NCBI RefSeq assembly: GCF_900106795.1
Contig: NZ_FNNS01000018.1
Span: forward strand, 1 to 41,874
Length of the DNA stretch: 41,874 bases
Reading direction: 5' to 3'
Source of the DNA: Aequorivita viscosa
GTDB taxonomy: Bacteria > Bacteroidota > Bacteroidia > Flavobacteriales > Flavobacteriaceae
Below are positions 1 to 8,126 of this stretch, one piece after another; position 1 is the first letter of the stretch, and the number at the start of each line of letters is the position of its first letter. A model generated the notes under the pieces. That model had not been told where the DNA came from. It saw only the letters and a list, made by a program, of their open reading frames with translations, and searched no databases. The translations under genes and the position numbers were made by a program.

Positions 1-264
1 AACTGGGAAGAGCTCACGGTGTTCTATGAGTTCCCTCTGGAGATCAGGAAGATTATCTATACCACAAACCTTATCGAGAACCTGAACGGGAAAATAAGAA
101 AGTACACCAAGAACAAACTTTCTTTCCCAACAGACGATGCCGTAATGAAATCCGTATATTTGTCTGTACGCGAAGCAACCAAAAAATGGACAATGCCTAT
201 CAGGAACTGGGGCATCATTTTAAATCAGTTCCTAACGATCTATGAAAAAAGGGTCAGACTTTAA
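1..264 (+). CDS. IS256-family transposase, C-terminal fragment (partial at left edge)
   Basis: Eighty-seven codons are visible, open from base 1 in frame 1, so the gene starts left of the window; the family is usually about 400 aa. The stretch around residues 20-34 ([16 protein letters not shown]) is the signature of IS256/mutator transposases. The Glu of NLIEN (codon at 76-78) corresponds to the last acidic residue of the DDE triad. The end ([11 protein letters not shown]...LNQF) is also family-typical. The enzyme would catalyse cut-and-paste or copy-out transposition of its own element. Whether the element is intact cannot be judged here. An initiator inside this fragment (GTG at 19) is not a real start. 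Confidence 0.9.
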   Translation, partial: NWEELTVFYEFPLEIRKIIYTTNLIENLNGKIRKYTKNKLSFPTDDAVMKSVYLSVREATKKWTMPIRNWGIILNQFLTIYEKRVRL

Positions 265-276
265 AAAGTCTAACCC
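251..276. terminator. Hairpin over the transposase stop codon
   Basis: An inverted repeat of 12 bases (251-262 against 265-276, one mismatch) spans the transposase stop codon at 262-264. With the central AT pairs open, the stem is about 11 bp. There is no long T run after it, so it may work as a weak bidirectional terminator or protect the element from read-in transcription. This is inference from structure only. Confidence 0.4.
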
Positions 277-334
277 CTGTTATTTTAAACTTACACACTT
301 AGCGGGATAGTGTCGATTATAAATTTCTAGATTC

Positions 335-2377
335 TTATTTTTCCTGTCGAACTTCTTTAATTTTTGACAGTTTTGCTTTCCAAACTTCCAATTGTTCTTT
401 GTGGCGAGCTATGTTGTTATGAACTTCTTTTACCATAGGATTATTTTCATCAACGTGATGGAAAAAGCCCAAATTGTTTTCTAATTGACGGATTTCATCT
501 TTTGTTTCGTCTATTTTCTTAGAAATAAAGAAATGTTCGTTCTGAAGCTTGCGTTCGTCATCACGATTTACAAGTGTATTCAGCTTATTGTCAAATTTTA
601 TTAATTCGGTTTCCTTTTTTCCTAAATCCAATTTCGTGAAAAGACCATCTAACGTTTTATTGAATTTTTGCTCTATAAAACGCTTATTGTACGGCACGCG
701 ACCAACTTCTTTCCAAGCAGCTATATATTTCTTAATAGATTTGAGGTCTTCTTTGTGATCTCCGCTTAATTCAAAGCTGGATATTTTATCTAGCATTGCT
801 TGTTTAGATTCATAATTACCGACTTCTTCTTTATTCGCTTCGTTTTTTTGTGCGTGAACACGGTCAAAATAATGATTACATGCTTTTTTAAATTGCTTCC
901 ATATTTTGTCACTGTCTTTACGAGGTACGTGACCGATTTTTTTCCAATCGTCTTGAATTTTCTTCATAAGGGCAGTAACGGTTTCAAAATCGTCACTGTC
1001 TTTGTTTTCCTCTGCAATTTTAATAAGCTCTCGCTTCTTCTCTAGATTGGTAAATTGCTCCTTCTTTTGATTTTTATAGAAGCTGTTTTTTTGACGATTA
1101 AAGTTGCCGGTAGCATCTTTAAATGCTTTCCATATTTCCTTATTGTTACTGCGCGGAACTCTTCCTGTATTAAAAAATCCATCTCTAAGCTCTTGCACCT
1201 TTTTAATAGCTTGTTGCCATCCTTGATGACTAGGTTTCGCTGTTTCAGTTGTTTCTTTTATGCCTTCAATAAATTGCTTTTTCTTTTCGTAATTGGCTTG
1301 GAATTCTTTTTCCATTTCAGCCATTTGCTCTTGTCGTTTGTCGTGGATAACCTTAGTTGCTTCGCTAAATTTATCCCAAACTTCGTCTCGATATTCTTTT
1401 GCAACCGGGCCAATTTCCTCTTTCCACATTTTATGAAGCATTTGCAATTCGCGGAAAGCTTTATTTATGTCTGCTTCTTGGGCTAGTTCTTCTGCACGGG
1501 TAATTAGTTTTAATTTAGCATCCAAATTGTGTTTGAAATCTAGATCACGGAATTCGCGATTTAAATGAAGAAAATCGTAGAAGTTTTCAACGTGGTGGTG
1601 ATAGGTGTTCCAAACAGTATTGTACTTGTCCCTAGGAATTGCACCCGCCAAATGCCATTTTTCTTGAATATCTTTAAAGTGTTTGTAGGTGGTATTAATG
1701 TTTTCTTCGGCACTCAAAAGGCTTTTTAATTCTTCAATTAACTCCCATCGTTTGTTAAGGTTTCCTTGAAGATCTTTTTTGAGGTTTTTGTAATGATTAT
1801 TTCGCTTCTCCTTATAATCAAAATACAGCGAGTTGAATTCTTTTTTTAATGGTGTAGTATAATGGAAATCGATAATGTTTCCACCTTCGGCAAGAAATTC
1901 CTCTTTTTTCTGCTCGAGTTCTTCGTTAAATTTATTGTTGAATTCAGACCGAATTTCCTCTGCATCATGTTTGATGTCCTGAATTTTCTGGGTTTTAAGC
2001 AGATTTTCAAACTCCGCGATCAATTCTTTTTTAGAGAGTGTTGAGTAGTCCTTTTGAGCCTTTTCTTCTTTATCGTCGTCAGATTCGTCATCCTCAGACG
2101 AGATTACTTCTTCTTCGTCTTCATCTTCGTTGTCGTCATCATTTTCAGAAGATACAGCTGCACTGTTCGCTTCATCCTTGATACCCTTTTTTTCTTCTAA
2201 CTCTAAGGCCGTAGGGGTTTTAGATGAAGGGTTTGTTTCGGAGCTGCCAGACTCGATCGATTCCTGTGTCTTTTCAGTGGTTACAGTATTTTCTGGAGTA
2301 ACTTGAGATTCTTGATTGACTTCGGTGGAAGGAATTACTTTTTCATTTTCTTCCGGAGACGCTTGTTCGTTGGACAT
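335..2377 (-). CDS. DUF349 repeat protein
   Basis: A 680-residue, highly charged, largely helical protein. Residues about 1-115 are an acidic, Ser/Glu/Asp-rich low-complexity tail. The rest carries five DUF349 units, recognisable by a W..G.VPR......W..F core (for example WHLAGAIPR, FFNTGRVPR, WKKIGHVPR, WKEVGRVPY), followed by a C-terminal coiled coil. No enzymatic motif is visible. DUF349 proteins are common in Bacteroidota and Actinobacteria and their role is not established. The longer frame begins with a TTG at 2386; I prefer the ATG at 2377. It is the last gene of the minus-strand block that begins with the TPR gene, with 97 nt between it and aroE. Its 3' end is about 20 nt from the IS256 tip. 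Confidence 0.85.
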   Translation of the reverse strand: MSNEQASPEENEKVIPSTEVNQESQVTPENTVTTEKTQESIESGSSETNPSSKTPTALELEEKKGIKDEANSAAVSSENDDDNEDEDEEEVISSEDDESDDDKEEKAQKDYSTLSKKELIAEFENLLKTQKIQDIKHDAEEIRSEFNNKFNEELEQKKEEFLAEGGNIIDFHYTTPLKKEFNSLYFDYKEKRNNHYKNLKKDLQGNLNKRWELIEELKSLLSAEENINTTYKHFKDIQEKWHLAGAIPRDKYNTVWNTYHHHVENFYDFLHLNREFRDLDFKHNLDAKLKLITRAEELAQEADINKAFRELQMLHKMWKEEIGPVAKEYRDEVWDKFSEATKVIHDKRQEQMAEMEKEFQANYEKKKQFIEGIKETTETAKPSHQGWQQAIKKVQELRDGFFNTGRVPRSNNKEIWKAFKDATGNFNRQKNSFYKNQKKEQFTNLEKKRELIKIAEENKDSDDFETVTALMKKIQDDWKKIGHVPRKDSDKIWKQFKKACNHYFDRVHAQKNEANKEEVGNYESKQAMLDKISSFELSGDHKEDLKSIKKYIAAWKEVGRVPYNKRFIEQKFNKTLDGLFTKLDLGKKETELIKFDNKLNTLVNRDDERKLQNEHFFISKKIDETKDEIRQLENNLGFFHHVDENNPMVKEVHNNIARHKEQLEVWKAKLSKIKEVRQEK

Positions 2378-2474
2378 TTGTTTCAATGTTGAGGTTCGTG
2401 TTCTGTTTTATAAGTTGGTCAATATACTAACAACCGCTGAATTGACAAAGCATCAAGCTACTTTTTGTTGGTTG

Positions 2475-3206
2475 TTACAAATTCCATATTTTCCATGCTT
2501 TTTCCGCCTGCGACTCTAGCATTGCTAGTCCATTAGATGTTCTTGCACCCCAAATTTTTCCTCGCTTTAAAAACTGTGTTTCTGAAGGATTATAAATTAG
2601 ATCGAACAACAAATGGTTTTTGGTGATGAACTGATAGGGAATAGGGGGAGCGGCATTAATATCTGGAGAGGTGCCAAGAGGGGTACAGTTGATGATTAAA
2701 AGGTGTTTTTCAATTAATGTTTGATTTAAATCGGAATAATTTAATGAATTTGAACCATTAGAGCGACTCACAAATTTATATTCAAAACCTAACTTATCTA
2801 ATGCAAAAGCAATGGCTTTTGAAGCGCCACCCGTTCCTAAAATAAGTGCTGTTTTTTGTTGAAGCGGTAAAAACTTATTGAGGGAATCTTGAAATCCAAA
2901 ATAATCACTGTTGTAGCCAATGAGTTTATTGTTTTTTAAAACCTTAATGACGTTGACAGCTCCTATTGCTTTCGCCGTTTCATCGAGTTCATCTAAATAC
3001 GGAATTACTTTTTCTTTATACGGGATTGTAACATTTAAACCGCCTAGCTTGGTGTTTTCTGAAATTATATCTGAAAAACTTTCTATAGTTGAAATATCAA
3101 AGTTCTCGTATGTATGCGGCAACCCTTGTTTTTCAAATTTTTCGGTGAAATACGATTTTGAAAACGAGTAAATAATATCTTTTCCTATTAATCCAAATTT
3201 AGCCAT
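2475..3206 (-). CDS. aroE: Shikimate dehydrogenase (NADP+)
   Basis: This 243-residue enzyme reduces 3-dehydroshikimate to shikimate in aromatic amino acid synthesis. Substrate-binding serines are in YSFSKS (S14, S16). The catalytic Lys is K64 in NVTIPYK, and the catalytic Asp is D101 in YNSDYFG. The Rossmann glycine motif GTGGASK is at 124-130, and NCTPLGTSP lies further on. The length is slightly below the E. coli enzyme (272 aa) but usual for Bacteroidota. The start overlaps the stop of the upstream DUF368 gene by 8 nt (3199-3206), indicating translational coupling in one operon. Confidence 0.95.
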   Translation of the reverse strand: MAKFGLIGKDIIYSFSKSYFTEKFEKQGLPHTYENFDISTIESFSDIISENTKLGGLNVTIPYKEKVIPYLDELDETAKAIGAVNVIKVLKNNKLIGYNSDYFGFQDSLNKFLPLQQKTALILGTGGASKAIAFALDKLGFEYKFVSRSNGSNSLNYSDLNQTLIEKHLLIINCTPLGTSPDINAAPPIPYQFITKNHLLFDLIYNPSETQFLKRGKIWGARTSNGLAMLESQAEKAWKIWNL

Positions 3207-4221
3207 TTACTTTTCGTTTATAATTGTCGTACCAATCGAGGCTCAGCACAATTAAAATTCCTACTACTATAAAAACCAACGCTAAAAAAGTTTCTGTATC
3301 GAATTCGGTAGGAAATTGGCGATTATAACTTTTTATTATAGATCTTCCTTTAGAGTCTGAAATGATTTGTCCAGCAACATCAGTTTTGTAAATTACTTCT
3401 TTCCAAGGCCAAACCACGCCCAAAGAACCTGAAATAAAACCTATAATTACTGCATACGTAGCTTTTTTGAATCGTTTTAAAACATAGGCTAGGAGGTGAG
3501 AGAGCGAAACCAATCCAACTAAAGAGCCCAACGAGAAAACGGCTAATATTTTTAAGAGTTCAATGCGTTCTGTATTGTGAATCCAACTAAAATCCCATTG
3601 TACAATATTTGCAAAAGTATCAAAAAGCGCGTTTACGGAATCGACTAGCAATAAAACATAGTTGCCTATAAGAATTAAAATAAATGAACCTGAAAGTCCG
3701 GGCAGGGTCATTCCCGACACACTGATAATACCACAAAAGAAAACGAAAAGGAGATTACTGTTTTCCTTTGCAGGTTCTAAAAAACTTATGGCTACACCAA
3801 CAATAATTCCCATTAATAGGTATGCAATGTATTTTCTGTTCCATTCCCCGAAGTCTTTGGCTATAAAGTATATAGATCCTATAATCATTCCGAAAAACGT
3901 GCTCCATACATAGAGTTGATAGTGGACAATTAGGTAATCCAAAACTTTAGAAACACTGAAATAGCTAATTACCATTCCTAAAATTAGAAGTGCGAGAAAC
4001 TGCCCATTTGTGTAACGATAAAAGCTTTTAAACCGACCATTGAAAAGGAGTTTAAAAGCTTTTTTATTGATTTTTTGTAGGGAGTAGATAAATTCTTCGT
4101 AAAAGCCTGCCACAAAAGCAACCACACCTCCTGAAATTCCAGGCACTTTATTGGCCGCACCCATCCCGAGTCCTTTTAGGACTAACCAAACTTTATCGGA
4201 AAGTGAACGATTTTCGTACAT
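3199..4221 (-). CDS. DUF368 membrane protein, copy 1 (candidate undecaprenyl-phosphate translocase)
   Basis: A 340-residue polytopic inner-membrane protein with about eight hydrophobic segments. The two pseudo-repeated DUF368 signatures are visible: GMGAANKVPGISGG near residue 20 and GMTLPGLSGSFILILIG mid-protein. DUF368 proteins (PopT type) are known to recycle undecaprenyl phosphate across the membrane for peptidoglycan and O-antigen assembly. In this copy the first signature reads AANKVPG where the neighbouring copy has the more usual AADVVPG, so an acidic residue is lost. It lies 42 nt downstream of copy 2 and overlaps aroE by 8 nt. The lipid-carrier role is inferred from the family. Confidence 0.85.
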   Translation of the reverse strand: MYENRSLSDKVWLVLKGLGMGAANKVPGISGGVVAFVAGFYEEFIYSLQKINKKAFKLLFNGRFKSFYRYTNGQFLALLILGMVISYFSVSKVLDYLIVHYQLYVWSTFFGMIIGSIYFIAKDFGEWNRKYIAYLLMGIIVGVAISFLEPAKENSNLLFVFFCGIISVSGMTLPGLSGSFILILIGNYVLLLVDSVNALFDTFANIVQWDFSWIHNTERIELLKILAVFSLGSLVGLVSLSHLLAYVLKRFKKATYAVIIGFISGSLGVVWPWKEVIYKTDVAGQIISDSKGRSIIKSYNRQFPTEFDTETFLALVFIVVGILIVLSLDWYDNYKRKVNG

Positions 4222-4263
4222 TTCAAGACTCGAGCATTGATGTTACCTTATATTGGTTTGCGA

Positions 4264-5253
4264 TTATGATTTATCTAAATTAACTCCAGTTTCTTTTTTA
4301 TTTGCGAACAATTCTAAAAGAAAGATGGTTAGAAATCCAACGAGAGCAAAAGCAATTGCTAAAATTATTTGAGGTTCACCGTCAAAATTCTGTGGTAAAA
4401 TACTTCTTTCAATAAATGGAATATTCTCTCCATCGTGATTTATCCGATATTGAAGCACTTCTTTCCAGGGCCAAATTTTGTTTAAGGCGCCAATCATAAA
4501 CCCAGTTAAAACCGCCAATGTTGTGTCTTTATGATGCTTAAACATCCAATTTAATGCGTTCGAGAATATTTTAAGTCCGAATATAGCACCAACCCCAAAG
4601 ATTAAAAGTTTTCCAAGCGCTTCAGACAACAATGAACCGTCCATAGTTGTAATGCCGTCGCCAAATTGGGTAATAATGCCAATTACCCCTGTATACGCAC
4701 CTAGAAGTAATAGAATAAAAGCACCAGAAATACCTGGGAGAATCATCGCAATAATAGCTATAAACCCTGCAAGGAATAAAAACCATAAACTGTCTGGAGA
4801 CCCTACGGGGTCGGCAATAGTAATCATATATGATGCAACTGAAGCAATGATAAGCGCTAAGACAATAGAAAGTCGCCAGCGAGATATTTGCTTGCCTACA
4901 TAAAGAATACTTGCTATTACAAGGCCAAAGAAAAATGACCATACCATTACGGGATATTCAGCTAATAGCCAAGTAATTAATTTAGCGAGTGAGATGATAC
5001 TAATAAAAACTCCAGAAAATAAGGCTAGAAGAAAAGATAAATTGTAGGCATTCCAAGCTTTTAAAAAACCTTCTTTTTTCCAAATTTTAAAAATTCCGAA
5101 ATCAAGTTTATGAATAGTTTCAATTAGCTCTTCGTAAATACCTGAAATAAAGGCTATAGTTCCTCCCGAGACACCAGGAACCACATCGGCAGCACCCATT
5201 GCAAGACCTTTTGCGGTAATTACTAAATATTGAAGAAAATTTCTTTGAGGCAT
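4264..5253 (-). CDS. DUF368 membrane protein, copy 2 (candidate undecaprenyl-phosphate translocase)
   Basis: A 329-residue polytopic membrane protein with about eight to nine hydrophobic segments. It has canonical DUF368 motifs: GLAMGAADVVPGVSGG near residue 15 and AMILPGISGAFILLLLG in the second half. Near the C-terminus it shares with copy 1 a phrase built on WPWKEV. The two are paralogues from an old duplication, not recent copies: they align throughout but differ at most positions. It sits 33 nt downstream of the TPR gene. Characterised DUF368 members flip C55-P to the cytoplasmic face; the same role here is inferred. Confidence 0.88.
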   Translation of the reverse strand: MPQRNFLQYLVITAKGLAMGAADVVPGVSGGTIAFISGIYEELIETIHKLDFGIFKIWKKEGFLKAWNAYNLSFLLALFSGVFISIISLAKLITWLLAEYPVMVWSFFFGLVIASILYVGKQISRWRLSIVLALIIASVASYMITIADPVGSPDSLWFLFLAGFIAIIAMILPGISGAFILLLLGAYTGVIGIITQFGDGITTMDGSLLSEALGKLLIFGVGAIFGLKIFSNALNWMFKHHKDTTLAVLTGFMIGALNKIWPWKEVLQYRINHDGENIPFIERSILPQNFDGEPQIILAIAFALVGFLTIFLLELFANKKETGVNLDKS

Positions 5254-5286
5254 AATTTTTTATGATAAACCCCAAAAGTAAACAAT

Positions 5287-6687
5287 TTAAAGAGATGGGT
5301 TTTTGTGCTGTGCTATTATTTGTTTCACCTTTTTCATTCGGAACACAAGTGGGAAGATTTCCTCGATAATCATTAAATATTCGGGTTCAGAATTTAGCGC
5401 ATTTTTTAAATAAAATTCACCTTTAGATCCTTCACGAAGCGAAAAGTAAAGCCCTGATAATCGGTATTCAATTTCTGCATTTCTAGGGTAGAATTCTAAT
5501 GCTTGATTAAAGTTGTTAACCGCGGCTTCGTATTCACCTAAATTGGTAAGAATATCTCCTCTGGTTAACCAAGATTCTAATTCGTAGTTGCCTAACTCTA
5601 ATGCTTTTCTATATCCTACTTCGGCCTCTTCAAAATGCTTTAGGCGGTTATTTATTTTTGCGTATCGTTTCCAATAAGCTACATTTTCGGCATCTATACT
5701 TATTGCTTTTTCGATGTAATAAAGCGCTTTTTGGTACTGTTGGCTTTTAAAATAAAAATCGGTAATTGCAATCCAACCTTTGTCTAAAAGCCCATCTTCT
5801 TCAACACATTTGGTGTAAAATTGAAGCGCCAGTTCTGTGTTTCCTAATTTTTCATAACTTTTACCAATGCGAAGAAATGCATAAGAGGTTGGGTCGTCAA
5901 GACCTAAAGTGATCGAGTAGCTTTCGATGGCTTCTTCATATCGTTTCAATTTTTCTAAAACCCTTCCTTTTTCAAGGTACGCCCCAATAAAACTATCGTC
6001 ACTGATAATTGCAAAATCATAAGCTGCGAGTGCCTTTTTATACTCTTTTAATTTGTAGTACTGTTTTCCTAACTGAAGCCAAGCAATACCACAATAAGGA
6101 TTGTTGTCTAAATATTCGGTTAGGTATTCAATCGCCTCTTCGTACTGTTCTAAATATTCAAAGCAATAAATTACGTTGAATAAAGCGGAATAATCTTCCA
6201 GATCTTCTTCTAAACAGCGTATAAAAAATAGTTTTGCGTGCTCAAAATCATCCATAAACAAATATTCCATTCCCATTAAAGAAAGGACATCTGCTGGATC
6301 ATTGGTTATTTTTAATGCTTCTTCAAGTAGTCTAACCGCTTCTTCATGATTATCCCTTCTTGAAAAAATATTGGCTTTTTGAATATAAATTTCTTCGTTA
6401 CTTTGTTCCAGTTGAGCTAATACATCTAAAAGCTCTTCGGCTAATTCTAGCTTGTTTTCGAAAATGTACATTTCGATGAGATACAGCTTCAAATTAATAG
6501 AAGTAGGATGTTGCTCTAAGCCAAGTTTCGTAGCTTTTTTAGCGAGTGCAATTTTACCATTTTCAAGGTAATGATGCACTATTTCTTCAAATTCTTCTGA
6601 ATCGAAAAAGAGGACGCTATTCGTCTTCAACATCGACTCAAATCTAGCTAGGGAGAAGTTGGAATGCTCGTCTGGACTTAATTGCAT
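5287..6687 (-). CDS. Tetratricopeptide repeat protein
   Basis: A 466-residue protein made almost entirely of about a dozen 34-residue TPR helical hairpins, from about residue 45 to the end. Typical phrases are YEEAIEYLTEYLDNNPYCGIAW and YKKALAAYDFAIISDDSFIGAY-like segments with A8/G8/A20/P32 spacing. There is no signal peptide or membrane segment, so it is probably a cytoplasmic scaffold. It is the first gene of the block that continues through two DUF368 genes, aroE and the DUF349 gene. The binding partner cannot be read from sequence. The ATG at 6687 gives an N-terminus (MQLSPDEHS) of normal composition. Confidence 0.85.
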   Translation of the reverse strand: MQLSPDEHSNFSLARFESMLKTNSVLFFDSEEFEEIVHHYLENGKIALAKKATKLGLEQHPTSINLKLYLIEMYIFENKLELAEELLDVLAQLEQSNEEIYIQKANIFSRRDNHEEAVRLLEEALKITNDPADVLSLMGMEYLFMDDFEHAKLFFIRCLEEDLEDYSALFNVIYCFEYLEQYEEAIEYLTEYLDNNPYCGIAWLQLGKQYYKLKEYKKALAAYDFAIISDDSFIGAYLEKGRVLEKLKRYEEAIESYSITLGLDDPTSYAFLRIGKSYEKLGNTELALQFYTKCVEEDGLLDKGWIAITDFYFKSQQYQKALYYIEKAISIDAENVAYWKRYAKINNRLKHFEEAEVGYRKALELGNYELESWLTRGDILTNLGEYEAAVNNFNQALEFYPRNAEIEYRLSGLYFSLREGSKGEFYLKNALNSEPEYLMIIEEIFPLVFRMKKVKQIIAQHKNPSL

Positions 6688-6808
6688 AGTGCACGGTTTA
6701 ACGGTTTCTTCTGTATTTAAAGATAATAATGAAAAGGGGAAATCAATAGTTATGCCGTGTTTATTGTTAACGGACTTATCAACATTCTTAAAAAGGGGAG
6801 TGTGCTTA

Positions 6809-6832
6809 AAAACAGCAAGTTAATACTGTTTT
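6809..6832 (-). terminator. Hairpin terminator after the aminotransferase gene
   Basis: On the minus strand a 7-bp inverted repeat (AAAACAG / CTGTTTT, plus coordinates 6826-6832 and 6809-6815) surrounds a 10-nt loop and ends in a short T run. It overlaps the stop codon at 6831-6833. This separates the aminotransferase from the TPR gene 143 nt downstream. Confidence 0.45.
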
Positions 6833-8015
6833 ATTGATTCTCCAAACCATTCAAAACTTTTAACAGTATCTCACATCCTGCTTCAATTTCGGAAGTTGTT
6901 ATTGTTAGTGGTGGAGTAATTCGCAAGGCACGACCTTCAAAAAGCAACCAAAATAGGATTAATCCGTGTTCCTTACAACTCAGAATTACTTGCGTTGCCA
7001 CTTCTGGCGAATCTAATATAGCAGCTAGCATTAAGCCTTTTCCGCGTACTTCTTTGATTTTGGGGTGTTTGAGTAATTTTCTAAAAAGCTGTTCTTTCTC
7101 TAGTGTTTGTTCTATTATATCAGTTTCGGTTAACTCCTGAAGGGTAGCTAAAGCAGCCGAAGCGATTACCGGATTGCCTCCAAAAGTGGTAATATGACCT
7201 AATTTTGGATTGTCTTGAAGCAGTGTCATAACTTCACGTGAAGCTGTAAAAGCTCCAATTGGCATTCCGCTAGCCATCCCTTTTCCCATAACCAAAATAT
7301 CGGGAACAATACCGAAATGTTCAAAGGCGAATAGTTTTCCAGTCCGTCCAAATCCGGGTTGTATTTCATCAAGAATTAATAGTGTTCCCGTTTCATCACA
7401 ACGTTTGCGGACTTTTAATAAATAATCATTTTCAGATTGAATAAAACCTGCGCCACCTTGAATGGTTTCCAGAATAACGGCAGCTGTATTGGTTGTTATT
7501 TGCGATAAATCACTTTCGTTATTAAAAGTAATAGGAAAACAATCTGGCACCAATGGTTTAAAAGCGTTTTTTCTTTCCTCAAAACCCATCACGCTCATAG
7601 AACCCATAGTGTTTCCATGATAGGCATTAACCGCATAAAGTATTTCACTTCGTCCCGTGGCGCGACGTGAAAGTTTTAAAGAGCCTTCGATAGCTTCGGT
7701 ACCGCTATTTACCAAATATGTGGTGTTTAATTGCTCCGGAAGGTTTTCAGAAAGTAATTTTGTTAAAGCAACAGCTGGTTGTTGGATGTATTCTCCATAA
7801 ACCATAACGTGCAGGTATTTATCGACTTGATTTTTTATAGCCGAAATAACTCGTGGATGGCAATGCCCTAAGGTGCAAGCTGAAACTCCTGCCACAAAAT
7901 CTAAATGCTTTCCGCCGGAAGTATCGTAAATATAACTGCCGTTAGCATGCGAAATTTCCACAGCCAATGGATGTGGGGTTGTTTGTGCTTGGTATTTAAA
8001 AAAATCGTCTTTCAT
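6831..8015 (-). CDS. Class III PLP-dependent aminotransferase (acetylornithine/4-aminobutyrate type)
   Basis: A 394-residue enzyme with the class III fold. SGTEA (104-108) binds PLP phosphate, LDEIQ..FGRTG (215-225, D216 contacts the pyridine nitrogen) is typical, and K245 in MGKGMASG is the Schiff-base lysine. The family moves an omega-amino group from ornithine-, GABA- or related donors to 2-oxoglutarate. It lacks arginine-biosynthesis neighbours, so acetylornithine aminotransferase is not proven; NCBI-style names for such Bacteroidota proteins are generic ('aspartate aminotransferase family'). It lies 111 nt downstream of the OstA-like gene on the same strand and may be cotranscribed with it. 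Confidence 0.88.
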   Translation of the reverse strand: MKDDFFKYQAQTTPHPLAVEISHANGSYIYDTSGGKHLDFVAGVSACTLGHCHPRVISAIKNQVDKYLHVMVYGEYIQQPAVALTKLLSENLPEQLNTTYLVNSGTEAIEGSLKLSRRATGRSEILYAVNAYHGNTMGSMSVMGFEERKNAFKPLVPDCFPITFNNESDLSQITTNTAAVILETIQGGAGFIQSENDYLLKVRKRCDETGTLLILDEIQPGFGRTGKLFAFEHFGIVPDILVMGKGMASGMPIGAFTASREVMTLLQDNPKLGHITTFGGNPVIASAALATLQELTETDIIEQTLEKEQLFRKLLKHPKIKEVRGKGLMLAAILDSPEVATQVILSCKEHGLILFWLLFEGRALRITPPLTITTSEIEAGCEILLKVLNGLENQ

Positions 8016-8126
8016 TCTATTCCGAAGATATGGTATAGCAAAGCTAAAGTGTACTATTAAATCTTTCTTGTGTAACTGACAAAAACATTGAATATTGTTG
8101 TTCGAAACTATGGAATCATCACTTTT

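Larger units (their letters stand above)
1..315 (+). mobile_element. Right end of an IS256-family insertion sequence
   Basis: The window opens inside a transposase reading frame whose stop is at 262-264. About 50 nt of non-coding DNA follow before the neighbouring gene's stop at 335. The element's terminal inverted repeat should lie in about 286-315, where the reverse complement reads as a plausible IS tip, but the left end is outside the window so the repeat cannot be matched. The right boundary is therefore approximate. It inserted just beyond the 3' end of the DUF349 operon, where it would not break a gene. Confidence 0.7.

Noticed and set aside
1055-1486. A 143-residue plus-strand frame inside the DUF349 gene
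   Set aside because: It is the Phe/Leu-rich antisense shadow of the Lys/Glu-rich coding sequence.
3199-5253. A single gene split by a frameshift
   Set aside because: The two frames are each full-length DUF368 proteins with their own start and complete motifs.
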